A model generated the notes under the pieces. It made no database searches. It was given only the letters and a program-made list of their open reading frames with translations, and was not told the DNA's origin. Shown one piece after another: positions 17,709 through 27,953 of a stretch of DNA of 64,000 nt. Location of the stretch: assembly GCF_900104475.1 (NCBI RefSeq), contig NZ_FNJR01000018.1, forward strand, positions 22,694 to 86,693, given 5' to 3'. The DNA is from Actinopolyspora xinjiangensis (GTDB taxonomy: Bacteria; Actinomycetota; Actinomycetes; Mycobacteriales; Pseudonocardiaceae). Made by a program: the position numbers and the translations under genes. Positions within the stretch are counted from its first letter, which is position 1, and the number at the start of each line of letters is the position of its first letter.

Positions 17709-20700
17709 GGGGTCCTCACGGTGGCGGAGTCCTCGTCCCAGCTGACGTCGTCGAGACTGGTCACCTCGACCGTGCTCGGGTGGACACCGGTGGTTCGGGC
17801 GACGTGTTCCTTGAGGGCGATGTGGGGCAGCCATTCCGTGCTGCGGGCGCCTGCGGGCAGGCCGTAGACGGCGTTGGCCGTGCCCGGCAACGTGTCGATC
17901 CGCTCCACGTCGTGCCGTCGCAGCACTCCGTCCGAGCCGGTCAGCAGGAGGCGGGAGTCGGGCGCGCCGTCGCGCAGGTAGGCGCGTCGTTCCGGACCGG
18001 GAACCTCGGTCAGGGGTCCGGCCGGGATGTGCACGACGACGGTCCGGAACGCGACCAGCACGTGTTCTCCCCGGCACATCTGGATGTCGATCGCGACGAG
18101 GTCGTCCGGCAGCGTGCCGGCGAAGCGGGCCTCGACCTCGATCTCGCCGTGGTCGGGCAGCGGCTCGTGCACGGCGAGGTGGCTGAGCCGGTGCGGGAAC
18201 GCCAGCCGGTCGGACCCGATCGCCGGATCCCACCGGTGCAGCGCGTCGTGCGGGATGGTGTGCAGCGCGGCGTCCAGCAATCCTTGGTGCAGCGCGCCGT
18301 GGGGTACCGATCCGCGTTCGGCGTCGAGGATGCCGCTGGCCCCGGTGGAACCCATCCTCAGCGCCGTCAGGTACTGGAAGCTCGGCCCGTGGAAGAGGTT
18401 GGCGTTCTCGTACGGGTCCGGCACGTCCACGAGGTCCGCCAACGGGGCGAAGCGAGCCGGGCGGGGTGGCGGCTCGAAACCGACCGTGGTGGTGGCCACC
18501 GGCACGAATCTGGAGAGCGAGCCGGCCTCGTGCCACACCGCGAGCCGCGCCTGCTCGTCGGTGCAGGTGGCACGAAGCCGGACCGGCTCAGCGACGGGCA
18601 GCCAGCGCTGCATGCTCAGGTCGCGCAGCACTCGCGCCGGGCGTCCGGCACGGTCTCCGGCGGACCGGGCGAGGAGTTCGGCGATCGACATCAGCGGCAC
18701 GGCGGGGACCGTCCAGGTGGGGCAGTGGTCCGCCAGCCACGTGTCCGCCCCGGGGTCGAGTACGGTGTCGACCGTGGAAGGCGAGTCCGGTGTGCCGGGC
18801 ACCACGCGCACCCGCAGGCGGGGCACGTGGTAGATCTTGCGACCGTCCACCCACAGCCAGGCCTCGGCCTCCGCGTGCCCGCCACCGGGCCCCAGCTCGA
18901 TGTCCAGCACGTCCAGTTCGACGGTGACGAGCGAGTCGGAGGGCAGGATCTGGCCGCGATACGTCCACGAGTCGGGCACGACGGGCTCGAAGCGGAACCC
19001 GTCGTCGACGCCGCGCTGGATCAGGTAGCAGGACAGCAGCTGGCACATCGCCTCGACACCGAGGGAACCGGGCTGCACCGGGTCGTTGAAGAAGTGCGCC
19101 TTGAAGTACCAGGCCTCGGCCCGCACGTCGCACTCGGCGCGTAGCTGTCCGAGTCCGGCCGGGCCGCCGTCGGGCCAGTAGCCGGTGAGCCGGTCGAGCA
19201 TCAGCAGCATCTGGCCGGGCAGGCGGGCGGAGCGCCCGAAGAAGCGGGCGGGGCGGGATCGCAGGTCGACAACGGGGTGCTCGCAGGGGCGGGTGACACG
19301 GGAGCGGTCGTGGTCGGTCACCGGCAGACCGGTCTGGATCGTCAACTGCTCCGCCGAGGTCAGGGCGAAGACCGTGGTGCCCTCCAGGGCGGTGACGCCG
19401 TCGGCCTCGCAGTGGATCCGGAACGTCTCGATCGTCGTGCCGTCCCAGTGCTCGATGTCGGTGAGCTCGACCGTGGTGCGTAACGAGCCGACGTAGGGGG
19501 GCACCTCGCGGACCGTCGAGAGTCGACCGTCGAGGTTGCGGATCCGCGGTTGCCTCTCGGCCGTCCCGTCGTCCATCAGGGCGCTCAGGAAGCCGCAGGG
19601 CTGTAGCGCGATCTCCATTAGCACGGCGACCGGCACCGTCCCGCTCTGCTCGCGGAACCACACCTGCCGGGGCACGTCGTACTCGGCTACCAGGCTGCTG
19701 CCGAGGCGGAACTCCCCATGGGTGACGCACAGCTCGATGACCCGGGTGAGGAACAGGTACGGCGGTCCGGGAAGCCGGAACGCGTCGTCGCTCGCACCGG
19801 GGAGGATCTCGGCGCGCGGTCCCCAAGCGGCGGTGAGCATCGTGGCGTGGTCGTAGCGGATCCGCCCCATGGTCGCAGCGGCCGGATCATCGTGGCCACG
19901 AAGACCGGCGAGCGCGCTGAGCGGGACCGGATCACCGGTGTGCTGGACCGCGGGGGGACCGAGAAGTTTCCAGTGCGGCAGGGGCGTGTCGGCGACCAGG
20001 TGCACGGCGAGCCCCTCGGCGCAGAGCACCACCCGCTCGTCGATCGTGCCGACCACGTCCGCGTGCGCGGTCGTGCCGGTGACCGACCGTACGGTGAGGT
20101 GGTAGCGGGGCGTGCCGCTCGGAGCGTTGAGCATGATCCGCAGGCGGGTGGACGCATCCGGCAGTGGCTCGAAGCGCCAGCCGTCGTGGTGGATCGTGCG
20201 GCCGGTCGCGGCGAGGTGGAACGCCATCGCTTGGAGGCCACCTTCGAGCAGCGCGGCGGGCGAACGCCACGTGGTCGGCGGGGTGCGGCCGGTCGCGGTG
20301 AGCCCGCGGTCGGGATCGAACGCGGTGACCTCGCGCAGCAGGAGGGTGCGTCGTGAGCCGATTCCGGGGCTTCGGACGTGGGCGCGTGTGATCTCCCACT
20401 CGGGACCGGTGAAGCAGTCGGCCGGGCGGCCCTCGGCGAACGCCGTGACCGCGTCGGTGCCGAACGTGGCACCGGGGCGCTCCGTCGGCAGGGGCACGTC
20501 CAAGCCGTCCGAGAGGCTGCCGTGCAATGACAGGTGGCCGTCGACCTCGCCTCGCAGTGCCGCTCCGGTGACGGTCAGCGAGCTGAGCAGCTGATCTCCC
20601 GGTGCGGGCAGGGCGTGGTGGAAGGTGAGTTCGCCGTCGAGCACGCCGTCGCGCTGCGGCCACAGCGCCAGCAGTTCGTCCAGCACGGCTCCGGCCGTCA

Positions 20701-20980
20701 TCCGGCCGGCCCGGTCGAGGTACCAGCCGTCGAGCTCGACGGTGGCGCGGGCCGTGCGGGGCGGTTCGGTGGCGGGCTCGACGGACGTCCCGGTCGCCGT
20801 TCCGGTGGCCCTCCCGGTGGTGGACGGGTGAAGGCTCGCCTGTGTGGCCAGGAAGCGCTCGTGGAGCTCGGTGGCCTGCCGCAACTGTTCGGAGATCAGT
20901 GCCGCCGCGCTCCTAGGGGCCGGTGTCGGCTGGTGGGAGCGCGGAGCGCGAGGCATGACCTCGAAGTCCTGGTCATCCAT
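17705..20980 (-). CDS. PfaC-like multi-dehydratase protein
   Basis: A 1,091-residue protein related to the FabA-type dehydratase section of PUFA synthases. One hot-dog repeat has VPVAVLMEIALQPCG (residues about 445-460). A second has KAHFFNDPVQPGSLGVEAMC (about 625-645), with the His and the PGSLG turn of an active FabA-like dehydratase. Further weakly conserved hot-dog regions flank them at the N- and C-termini. These domains dehydrate beta-hydroxyacyl chains, and in PUFA synthases can also isomerise the double bond. There is no KS/CLF domain as in full PfaC. The start overlaps the synthase stop by eight bases. It works in trans with the KS-AT-ACP-KR protein. Confidence 0.85.
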   Translation of the reverse strand: MDDQDFEVMPRAPRSHQPTPAPRSAAALISEQLRQATELHERFLATQASLHPSTTGRATGTATGTSVEPATEPPRTARATVELDGWYLDRAGRMTAGAVLDELLALWPQRDGVLDGELTFHHALPAPGDQLLSSLTVTGAALRGEVDGHLSLHGSLSDGLDVPLPTERPGATFGTDAVTAFAEGRPADCFTGPEWEITRAHVRSPGIGSRRTLLLREVTAFDPDRGLTATGRTPPTTWRSPAALLEGGLQAMAFHLAATGRTIHHDGWRFEPLPDASTRLRIMLNAPSGTPRYHLTVRSVTGTTAHADVVGTIDERVVLCAEGLAVHLVADTPLPHWKLLGPPAVQHTGDPVPLSALAGLRGHDDPAAATMGRIRYDHATMLTAAWGPRAEILPGASDDAFRLPGPPYLFLTRVIELCVTHGEFRLGSSLVAEYDVPRQVWFREQSGTVPVAVLMEIALQPCGFLSALMDDGTAERQPRIRNLDGRLSTVREVPPYVGSLRTTVELTDIEHWDGTTIETFRIHCEADGVTALEGTTVFALTSAEQLTIQTGLPVTDHDRSRVTRPCEHPVVDLRSRPARFFGRSARLPGQMLLMLDRLTGYWPDGGPAGLGQLRAECDVRAEAWYFKAHFFNDPVQPGSLGVEAMCQLLSCYLIQRGVDDGFRFEPVVPDSWTYRGQILPSDSLVTVELDVLDIELGPGGGHAEAEAWLWVDGRKIYHVPRLRVRVVPGTPDSPSTVDTVLDPGADTWLADHCPTWTVPAVPLMSIAELLARSAGDRAGRPARVLRDLSMQRWLPVAEPVRLRATCTDEQARLAVWHEAGSLSRFVPVATTTVGFEPPPRPARFAPLADLVDVPDPYENANLFHGPSFQYLTALRMGSTGASGILDAERGSVPHGALHQGLLDAALHTIPHDALHRWDPAIGSDRLAFPHRLSHLAVHEPLPDHGEIEVEARFAGTLPDDLVAIDIQMCRGEHVLVAFRTVVVHIPAGPLTEVPGPERRAYLRDGAPDSRLLLTGSDGVLRRHDVERIDTLPGTANAVYGLPAGARSTEWLPHIALKEHVARTTGVHPSTVEVTSLDDVSWDEDSATVRTP

Positions 20981-23900
20981 TGGTGGCCTCCCCGAGTCGC
21001 GTCAGCGCGCGGCCGGCGGTGAGCAGCACGCGCGGGTCGCCGGCAGGGGCGCTCAACTCCTGGGCGAAGACGCGCGCTCCGTCTCGCAGGGGGATCAGGT
21101 CGACGCCGCCGAGACGGAACACCTCGGCCAGTTCGGGGGTGACCATGCCGCCTTCCCACGGTCCCCACAGCAGCGAGCGGACCACCGCGTCCGGCCGAGC
21201 GTTCTGTTCGGTGGCGAGTACGTGGTTGAGGGTTTCGTTGGCCATCGCGTAGTCGCACTGTCCGGCGTTGCCGGTCGCGGCGACGACCGAGGAGAACACG
21301 CACAGCAGTCGCAGTGGGTCCTCTCGGGTGGCGTCCAGCAGTGCTCGCAGCCCGTCGACCTTGGTGCTGAACACGGCCTCGAACTGGTCCTCGGTCTTGT
21401 CCTCCACCCGCTGGTCGTGCAGCACCCCGGCCGCGTGGACGATGCCGGTGATGGGGCCCCACCGCTGCCGGACGTCGGCGAGCGCCGTCCGTACGGCGTT
21501 TCCGTCCCGGACGTCGACGCGCAGGTAGTGGACCTGCTCCAGCCCTTCCACCTCGCGGCCGGAACCGCGGCTGAGCAGGACGAAGCGTGCGCGGTGCCGG
21601 GATCCGAGCTCTCGCAGCGCCGCCGCCGTGACGGCACCGGTCCCGCCGGACACGACGATCACCGGGTCGGTTTCCCATCCACCGGCCCATCCACCGGCCC
21701 AGCCATCGGTTGCGGTCGGTTCAGGGGCCTCCGTGGCGTCGAGCGTCCACCGGGTGCCGTCCGCGCCGAGTGCGACGTCGAGGTTCGGGCCTCCGGTGAG
21801 CAGTTCGTCGACGAGGGCGGTGGCGGTCTCGGTCGCCGAGCGGTTCGCACGCTGGCAGTCGATGGCCTTGACCGTGGCGAGCGGCCATTCCCAGCGGACG
21901 GTGCGAGCGAGCGCGGCGAGGCCGCCGATCCAGGGCCGTCGCGCGTCGCGGTGGCCGAATCCGCCTCCGGTGTCCTGCACGGTGACGAAGACACCGCCAG
22001 CGGCGCGCAGCCGGGGCGCGATCGCCTGTGCGGTTCGGAAGGCGTCCCGTTGGGTGGCCAGGGCCTCGTCCGCGGACGCGGTCTCGGCCAGTCCGCCGAG
22101 AAACACCAGACCGTCGGCCTCCAGCGTGGTGATGTCGGCCGCCGTGCCGACCCGCGCGTGGACGCCGCGCTCGGTGAGCAGTCGTGCGGTCTCCTCGGCG
22201 ACTCCGGTTCCGTCCTCGGTGACCAGGACGGTTCCGAGCTCCTGCATGGCGCTGCCCGCTGCGGGCGCGCGCCGCAGCGTCGGCACGTGTCGGCGGATCG
22301 TCCCGTCGGGGGCGGTGGTGACGGGCTGGGCGGGTGCGTTCAGCAGCTCGTGTAAGCGGTCGGCGATCTCGCCGAGGGTTCGCAGCGTCAGCAGCGGGGA
22401 GAGCCGTTCCCGGTCCATTCCTTCCAGCTGCGGGAACATCGGGCGCAGGGCCGAGAAAACCTGGGCGCGGGTGATCGAGTCCAGGCCGAGGTCGGCCTCC
22501 AGCTCCATGTGCGGTTCCAGGATCTCCACCGGGTAACCGGTCTTCTCGGACACGGCGGCCAGCACTTGGGATTCCAGTTCCTCGAGGCCGCGTGACGGCA
22601 GGGGTTCCGAGGGCGTGGCGGTCACCGGGGCGACGGAGGCGGTGAGCGGTTCGGAGATCGCAGGGGGGTCGGGGGACGCGGGTGGTTCGGCCGATGCGGG
22701 TGGTGAGGTGGTGGTCTGGAAGGTCGGCGAGGGAGCGGCGGTCCGCCCGAGGCCGTGGCCCGAGTCCGGATCCAGCGAGGTCAGCGCGTCGATCGACTTC
22801 TCGGCCATGCTCAGGTACGCCGCGTGGGCGCGGGCGACCTCCTGCTGGGCTTCGGCGACCGCGCGCAGCGTCTCGTCATCCCGGTTGCCGGATCCGGTTC
22901 CGGACAGCGTCGGGGCCGGTGTGGTCGGCGCGGACTCCGAGCTCGGCGGGTAGGGCCTGCCGTGATTGCCTCCGTTGATCATGATGGGCGTCGCCGGTCG
23001 TGCGGGTTCGGGCTCTTCCGGACCGTGCCACAGCCCGGCGAAGTCGAGCGGGACGCCGAGTGTGGTGAGCTGTCCGAGCGCGTCGAGCAGCCCGGTCACC
23101 CCGTTGGAGCTCGCGCGGTCCAGGGCGATCGCATGGCCGTCGGAGAGGTTCTCCTTGACCAGGCTGGTCAACGCGCCTCCCGGGCCTACTTCCAGGAAGA
23201 TCCGCACTCCGTCGGCGTGCATCGCGTGCACCATGTCCACGAACCGAACCGGTGAGGCGACGTGGTCGGCGATCGCCTGCCGGATCTCGGCCGGCCGCAA
23301 GGGGTGCACGGCTGCCGTGGCGTTGCCGTACACGTTCAGCAGCGGTGCGCGCACCGTCTCCGTGGACAGGAAGTCCCGTAGCGGTTCGCTCGCGGGAGCG
23401 ACGAGGGGACTGTGGAATGCGGCCGAGGTGTCGAGCGTCCGCGCGGTCATTCCGGCCCCGCTGGCGTGCTTGCTCACCAGCGCGCCCGCCTCGGCTGTCG
23501 CGGCGACCACGACCTGGCGCGGGCCGTTGTGGTTGGCGATCCAGGCTTGACCGAGGTTCTGCCGCTCGAGGAGGTCGGTCACCTCGTCCACGCCCGCGTC
23601 CAGGGCGATCATGACGCCGGAGCCCTCCCGCATCAGTTCGCCCCGCCGGGCGGCGAGCCGCATCAACGTGTCCTCGTCGAACGCGCGTGCCGCGTGCAGC
23701 CCCACCAGCTCGCCGAAGCTGTGCCCGGCCACGCAGTCCGGCCGCACCCCCACGGTCTCCAGCACGTTCAGCAGCGCGAGGCTGTGCGCGGCGATGGCGG
23801 GTTGCGCGACGCCGGTGTCGGTGAGCGCGTGCTGTTGCGCCTGCCGCTCGGCGTCGGTGAACACCGGTGGCGGGAAGACCAGCGGGGAGACTCCGTGCCG

Positions 23901-25673
23901 GTCCCACACCGCGTGGGCCTGGGGGAAGTGCGTCGCCAGGTCGGCCCCCATACCGACGTACTGGGCTCCCTGACCGGGGAAGAGGAACGCTGTCCGACCC
24001 GGAGCGCGCCCGACACCGTAGTGCAGACCGGAGGGCGTCGAGAACGGCTTCGTGCCGACCAGTTCCCGGGCCTGCTCCAGCTTCCGCTCGAGGTCCTCCG
24101 TGGACGAGGCGACCACTGCCAGCCGGTGCTCCCGCGTGTGCTGGAAGGCGTTCTGGGAGCGCCGCGCGACCGCCGTGAGGCTTCCCGACAGGTCGAGCGA
24201 GAACAGCTCCCGCGGCGTCGCGGCGGACAGCACCACCAGTTCTCCCGGTCGTGCTTCGCAGCGCACCGCGGGGCGGGCTCCCACCGTTTCGTCGGTGTAT
24301 TCCTCCAGCGTGACGTGGAAGTTCGAGCCGCCGAAGCCGAAGCTGGACACCGAGGCCCGCCTGGGATGCTCGGTCGTGTTGATCCACGGCCGTGCCCGCG
24401 TGTTGAGGTAGAAGGGACTGTTCTCCAGGTTCAGCGCGGGGTTCGGGCGGCCGATCTTGATCGTCGGCGGTAGCACCTTGTGCCGCAGTGCCAGGGCGGC
24501 CTTGAGCAGGCTCGCGGCGCCGGCGGCAGCCTTGGTGTGTCCGATCTGGGATTTGACGGACCCGAGCGCGCACCACTGGCGGTCCGTCCGCCCGCTCGCC
24601 TCGAACACCGAGTGCAGGGCGGCTGTTTCGGTGGCGTCGCCGACGGCGGTGCCGGTGCCGTGCGCCTCGACCAGACCGACCGTGTCCGGTCCGTAGCCGG
24701 CGGTCTCGTACGCCCGGCGCAGCGCCCGCGCCTGCCCGGTGTCTCGCGGCGCGTACACCGAGGTGCCGCTGCCGTCCGATGAGGAGCCGATGCCGCGGAT
24801 GACGGCGTGCACCCGGTCGCCGTCGCGTTCGGCGTCGGCCAGTCGTTTCAGGGCGAACAGGCCCAGGCCCTCGCCCAGCATGGTGCCGTCCGCGTGCTCG
24901 TCGAACGGGCGGCAGTCGCCGGTGGGAGACAGGGCCGGGGTCTTGCTGAAGCACTGGAAGGTCATCGCGTCGTTGAGCGTGTCGACCCCGCCGGTGATCA
25001 CCATGTCGGAGCGGCCGAGCAGCAGGTCGTCGACCGAGACCGACAGGGCGGCCAGCGAGCTCGCGCAGGCGGAGTCGACGGTGAAGTTGGTGCCGTGCAG
25101 GTCGAAGCGGTTCGCGATCCGCCCGGCGACCACGTTGCTCAGCATGCCGGGGAACGTCGCTTCCTGCCACGGTGACGAGTACTCGAGGATCCGGTCGCAG
25201 ACGGCGTCGGCGTCCGCTTCGGACAGTCCGCTGTCCAGCAGTGTCCGATGCCACTGCGGGCGTCCGGACCGTATCGCCATCTCACCGAGCAGCTGCAGGG
25301 AGGCGCAGCCGAGGAACACGCTGACCCGTTCGCCGTCGATCTGGCCGAGCCCGGCGTCGGAGAGCCCGGCCAGCAGGCGTTCCGCTGCGACCAGGGCCAG
25401 CAGTTGGGCTGTGTCGGTGGCGGGCAGGTTGCGGGGCGGCACCCCCAGGGCCATCGGGTCGAACTCGACCTCGGGCAGGAAGGCCCCGCGGCGGGCGTAG
25501 GTCTTGTCCTGCGCGTCCGGGTCGGGGTCGTAGAAGTCCTCGATCAGCCAGCGGTCGGCCGGCACATCGGTCATGAGGTCGCGTCCTTCGACGACGTTGC
25601 GCCAGAAGGAGTCCACGTCCGGCGCGCCCGGCATGATCGCGCTGACGCCGACGATCGCGATCCGGTGGTCCAT
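20973..25673 (-). CDS. PUFA-synthase-like KS-AT-ACP-KR polyketide synthase
   Basis: A 1,566-residue iterative type I synthase. The ketosynthase (about 1-460) has [11 protein letters not shown] with the Cys near 201, [12 protein letters not shown] and IGHTKAAAG. The acyltransferase (about 570-900) has [15 protein letters not shown] Pro/Ala/Ser-rich linker leads to one acyl carrier domain with [10 protein letters not shown] (Ser near 1062). The ketoreductase (about 1130-1560) has VVSGGTGAV and the catalytic [10 protein letters not shown] and ACP features group it with PfaA/HglE-type enzymes rather than modular PKSs. PUFA synthases usually carry several tandem ACPs, so one is unusual. The start is the ATG at 25673 ([16 protein letters not shown]), 17 bases after the ER gene; a longer upstream frame is not coding. 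Confidence 0.9.
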   Translation of the reverse strand: MDHRIAIVGVSAIMPGAPDVDSFWRNVVEGRDLMTDVPADRWLIEDFYDPDPDAQDKTYARRGAFLPEVEFDPMALGVPPRNLPATDTAQLLALVAAERLLAGLSDAGLGQIDGERVSVFLGCASLQLLGEMAIRSGRPQWHRTLLDSGLSEADADAVCDRILEYSSPWQEATFPGMLSNVVAGRIANRFDLHGTNFTVDSACASSLAALSVSVDDLLLGRSDMVITGGVDTLNDAMTFQCFSKTPALSPTGDCRPFDEHADGTMLGEGLGLFALKRLADAERDGDRVHAVIRGIGSSSDGSGTSVYAPRDTGQARALRRAYETAGYGPDTVGLVEAHGTGTAVGDATETAALHSVFEASGRTDRQWCALGSVKSQIGHTKAAAGAASLLKAALALRHKVLPPTIKIGRPNPALNLENSPFYLNTRARPWINTTEHPRRASVSSFGFGGSNFHVTLEEYTDETVGARPAVRCEARPGELVVLSAATPRELFSLDLSGSLTAVARRSQNAFQHTREHRLAVVASSTEDLERKLEQARELVGTKPFSTPSGLHYGVGRAPGRTAFLFPGQGAQYVGMGADLATHFPQAHAVWDRHGVSPLVFPPPVFTDAERQAQQHALTDTGVAQPAIAAHSLALLNVLETVGVRPDCVAGHSFGELVGLHAARAFDEDTLMRLAARRGELMREGSGVMIALDAGVDEVTDLLERQNLGQAWIANHNGPRQVVVAATAEAGALVSKHASGAGMTARTLDTSAAFHSPLVAPASEPLRDFLSTETVRAPLLNVYGNATAAVHPLRPAEIRQAIADHVASPVRFVDMVHAMHADGVRIFLEVGPGGALTSLVKENLSDGHAIALDRASSNGVTGLLDALGQLTTLGVPLDFAGLWHGPEEPEPARPATPIMINGGNHGRPYPPSSESAPTTPAPTLSGTGSGNRDDETLRAVAEAQQEVARAHAAYLSMAEKSIDALTSLDPDSGHGLGRTAAPSPTFQTTTSPPASAEPPASPDPPAISEPLTASVAPVTATPSEPLPSRGLEELESQVLAAVSEKTGYPVEILEPHMELEADLGLDSITRAQVFSALRPMFPQLEGMDRERLSPLLTLRTLGEIADRLHELLNAPAQPVTTAPDGTIRRHVPTLRRAPAAGSAMQELGTVLVTEDGTGVAEETARLLTERGVHARVGTAADITTLEADGLVFLGGLAETASADEALATQRDAFRTAQAIAPRLRAAGGVFVTVQDTGGGFGHRDARRPWIGGLAALARTVRWEWPLATVKAIDCQRANRSATETATALVDELLTGGPNLDVALGADGTRWTLDATEAPEPTATDGWAGGWAGGWETDPVIVVSGGTGAVTAAALRELGSRHRARFVLLSRGSGREVEGLEQVHYLRVDVRDGNAVRTALADVRQRWGPITGIVHAAGVLHDQRVEDKTEDQFEAVFSTKVDGLRALLDATREDPLRLLCVFSSVVAATGNAGQCDYAMANETLNHVLATEQNARPDAVVRSLLWGPWEGGMVTPELAEVFRLGGVDLIPLRDGARVFAQELSAPAGDPRVLLTAGRALTRLGEATNG

Positions 25674-25690
25674 GTTCGTTCTGCCGTTTC

Positions 25691-27214
25691 TCAAACCAGT
25701 GGGCGGGGGCGGAAGTCGAAGGCATCGGAGGGGAGGCGGGCCCCGAGCGCGCGCAGCTGGTGCACGCGGGTGAGCACGGCGGCTCCCTGGAGCAGGTTGC
25801 GGGCGAGCTGCGTGACCGTGCGTCCGCCGGGTTCGGCCAGGAAACTGCCCGCGGTCCAGGTGTTGAACGCTCCTGCGGCGGGGCCGCACCACAGCTGGTA
25901 GTCGCTGCGACGGCCGGGCGTGCCGTCGACCGCCCAGGTGACCGAATTACCCAGGTACCAGCGGAAGACCAGCGCCATCCTGTGCTTGGGGTCCGCCTGC
26001 GCCCGGGTGATCTCGCTCGGGCGGCGCTGCGCCCAGTACTCCTCGGTGCGTCGCCACACCTCGTCCAGGCCGGCCCCGAGGACCTCGCGCTCCAACGATT
26101 CCCTGGTCTCGGCGGGGAGCGATTCCAGCGAGGGGTGCTCGAGGTAGAGCTGGTACAGCCGGGCCGCCCGGCCGGCGAACATGGTGCCGCGGCGCAGCAC
26201 CTGGACCTTGGCGCCGAGTTCGAACATGTCCCCCGCCGGCGCCATCGCCACGTCCGCCACCCCGGCCTGTGCGAGCATGGTCTTCGCCTCGTCGCTGACC
26301 GCGGCCTCACGCGACATCTGGTTCACCGAGCCGGTGAGCACGTAGGCCGCGCCGAGGGCGAACGCCGCGGACACCGCGGCCGGGTCGCCGAGTCCGCCCG
26401 CCGCGCCCACCCGCACTCCCGGGCTCTTCCGCCGCGCCAGGGACAGGACCGCGGGCAGGATCGACACCAGCGGTCTGCCGTCGGTGTGCCCACCGCTGTC
26501 CGCCTCGACGGTGATGTCGTCGGCCACCGGTATCCGGCTGACCAGACGGCCCTCCTCCTCGGTGATCTCGCCGGTGTCCACGAGCCGACGAACCAGGCCG
26601 GGAGGGGGCGGCGACATGAACAGCTCGGCCGTCTCCGGGCGTGAGACCTTGGCGAACAGCGCGGTCTTCCGAATGATCCGGCCCGTCGTGTCGGTGCGCA
26701 GTCCGGAGGCCGCGCAGCGCACCACGGCGGGGGTGATGTCCAGGAACGCCGACAGGGAGATCTTCGGTACTCCGGCGCGTAACAGGCGCGCCGCGACCGC
26801 GTCCTCCATGGCCGCGTCGTCGGGGTGGTGGATGAGGTTGACGCCCCAGTTCCGTCGTCCGGCGAGACGGGTCCGCAGTCGTTCCAGTTCCCGGTCGAGC
26901 CGTTCGAGGCCGAGCCCTGCCGTCCCGAAGAAGGCCAGCATCTCCGCCCGCGCCATGGCCTCGACCAGCTCGACGCCGGTGATACCGTGCGCCATCTCGC
27001 CCGCGACGTAGGGGAACCGCACGTCGTGCGCCTCGGTGAAGCTCTGGTCGCCCAGCCACTCCGGGTACAAGGCCGGCACCGTGCCCACGGCTCCCGGAAT
27101 CGGCCGATCCGAGAGTCCCAGTGCGCCGTCCCGCTCGTGTGCCACCAAGTGCGCCGGCTTCGTCACCCGCTGGGCGAGCTCGACGAGACCGGCGCCGTCG
27201 AACACTCCTGTCAC
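25691..27214 (-). CDS. PfaD-family enoyl reductase
   Basis: A 507-residue FMN-dependent TIM-barrel protein of the PfaD/trans-acting enoyl reductase family, related to nitronate monooxygenase. Seen: RNWGVNLIHHPDDAAMED, KISLSAFLDITPAVVR, VEADSGGHTDGRPL and GAAGGLGDPAAVSAAFALGA, which form the flavin and phosphate-binding loops of the family. It saturates the enoyl intermediates made by the dehydratase protein, and its programming would decide how unsaturated the product is. The GTG start lies four bases after the stop of the EF-hand gene. Confidence 0.88.
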   Translation of the reverse strand: MTGVFDGAGLVELAQRVTKPAHLVAHERDGALGLSDRPIPGAVGTVPALYPEWLGDQSFTEAHDVRFPYVAGEMAHGITGVELVEAMARAEMLAFFGTAGLGLERLDRELERLRTRLAGRRNWGVNLIHHPDDAAMEDAVAARLLRAGVPKISLSAFLDITPAVVRCAASGLRTDTTGRIIRKTALFAKVSRPETAELFMSPPPPGLVRRLVDTGEITEEEGRLVSRIPVADDITVEADSGGHTDGRPLVSILPAVLSLARRKSPGVRVGAAGGLGDPAAVSAAFALGAAYVLTGSVNQMSREAAVSDEAKTMLAQAGVADVAMAPAGDMFELGAKVQVLRRGTMFAGRAARLYQLYLEHPSLESLPAETRESLEREVLGAGLDEVWRRTEEYWAQRRPSEITRAQADPKHRMALVFRWYLGNSVTWAVDGTPGRRSDYQLWCGPAAGAFNTWTAGSFLAEPGGRTVTQLARNLLQGAAVLTRVHQLRALGARLPSDAFDFRPRPLV

Positions 27215-27218
27215 GGCG

Positions 27219-27953
27219 TCAGACGCGTCCGAACGCCCGGTTGCCCAGTGCCTGCGGGTCGGTGCTGATGATGAAGTCGGTGACCGCCATCAGGATCTCG
27301 GGGTAGCCGAGGTAGCCGTTCTCGTCGGAGTCCAGTACCGACCACGCGTGCTCGGCGTGCTCCCGCTCCACGCGCAGCACCTCCGTGACGAGCCGGAGTC
27401 CGTCGTCCCGGGCGATCCGTCCGTCGTTGTCCTCGTCGGCCATCGCGAAAGCCAGGTTCGTGACCACGCCGATGTACTGCAGCGTTTTGTCCGGCTTCTC
27501 CGCCACGCTGTTCGCCATCACCGTGACGAACTGCTCCCTGTCCAGTCGTTCCTGGGCAGGTACCCACGCGGGTTTGACCACCAACGAGTGCCAGATCCGG
27601 TTCACCGTGGCTTCCAGCTGCTGTGCCCGCGGTGAGTTCTCGGTGTGGCCGGTCAGCCGTGCGAGGCGGTGCGCGAACCGCATCGTGTCGGCGGGCGTCA
27701 CCGCGCCGTCGCCGTCATCGTCCAGCACGTCGAACATCCACAGCTGCTTGCGCCGCAGGTACGGGTCCTGGTTCGCCGCCAGTCGCTCCGCCGCGGCGAT
27801 GGTGGTCGCCGCGTCCGGTTTGGACTCGGCGGCTGCCGCGCCCGCCATGGCCATTCCGGACACGGATCCGGCGGCCAGACCCGCCGTGCCGCGCAGTACC
27901 GACCTGCGGGTCACCTCTGCCGTTTCGTCGTCCTTCGGTATTTCCGTCACCAC
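27219..27953 (-). CDS. Tat-exported EF-hand calcium-binding protein
   Basis: A 244-residue protein with a twin-arginine signal (VTRRSVLRGTAGLAAGS, residues about 14-30) and an Ala-rich cleavage region. The mature part has at least three canonical EF-hand loops: DVLDDDGDGAVT (about 75-86), DEDNDGRIARDD and DSDENGYLGYPE, and a probable degenerate fourth. This matches calerythrin/sarcoplasmic-type calcium-binding proteins of actinomycetes, which are normally cytoplasmic; export by Tat is less common. It is the first gene of the PUFA-like operon, four bases before the enoyl reductase gene, so it is cotranscribed. A role in calcium binding at the envelope or in placing the lipid product is speculative. 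GTG start; a second GTG follows directly. Confidence 0.85.
   Translation of the reverse strand: MVTEIPKDDETAEVTRRSVLRGTAGLAAGSVSGMAMAGAAAAESKPDAATTIAAAERLAANQDPYLRRKQLWMFDVLDDDGDGAVTPADTMRFAHRLARLTGHTENSPRAQQLEATVNRIWHSLVVKPAWVPAQERLDREQFVTVMANSVAEKPDKTLQYIGVVTNLAFAMADEDNDGRIARDDGLRLVTEVLRVEREHAEHAWSVLDSDENGYLGYPEILMAVTDFIISTDPQALGNRAFGRV

Noticed and set aside
16704..18536. A single 610-residue frame on the minus strand
   Set aside because: The N-terminal 276 residues are Arg/Pro-rich shadow translation of the dehydratase gene; the true start is the ATG at 17708 that overlaps the dehydratase stop.
18588..19826. A long minus-strand frame inside the dehydratase gene
   Set aside because: Arg/Pro-rich composition in a shifted frame of a gene with clear hot-dog motifs.
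20844..22355. A 503-residue plus-strand frame
   Set aside because: It is antisense to the ketoreductase part of the synthase and contains no recognisable domain; GC-rich DNA commonly gives such frames.
22876..25254. A 792-residue minus-strand frame
   Set aside because: It is an out-of-frame shadow of the polyketide synthase gene, with biased Arg/Ala/Gly composition and no domain content.
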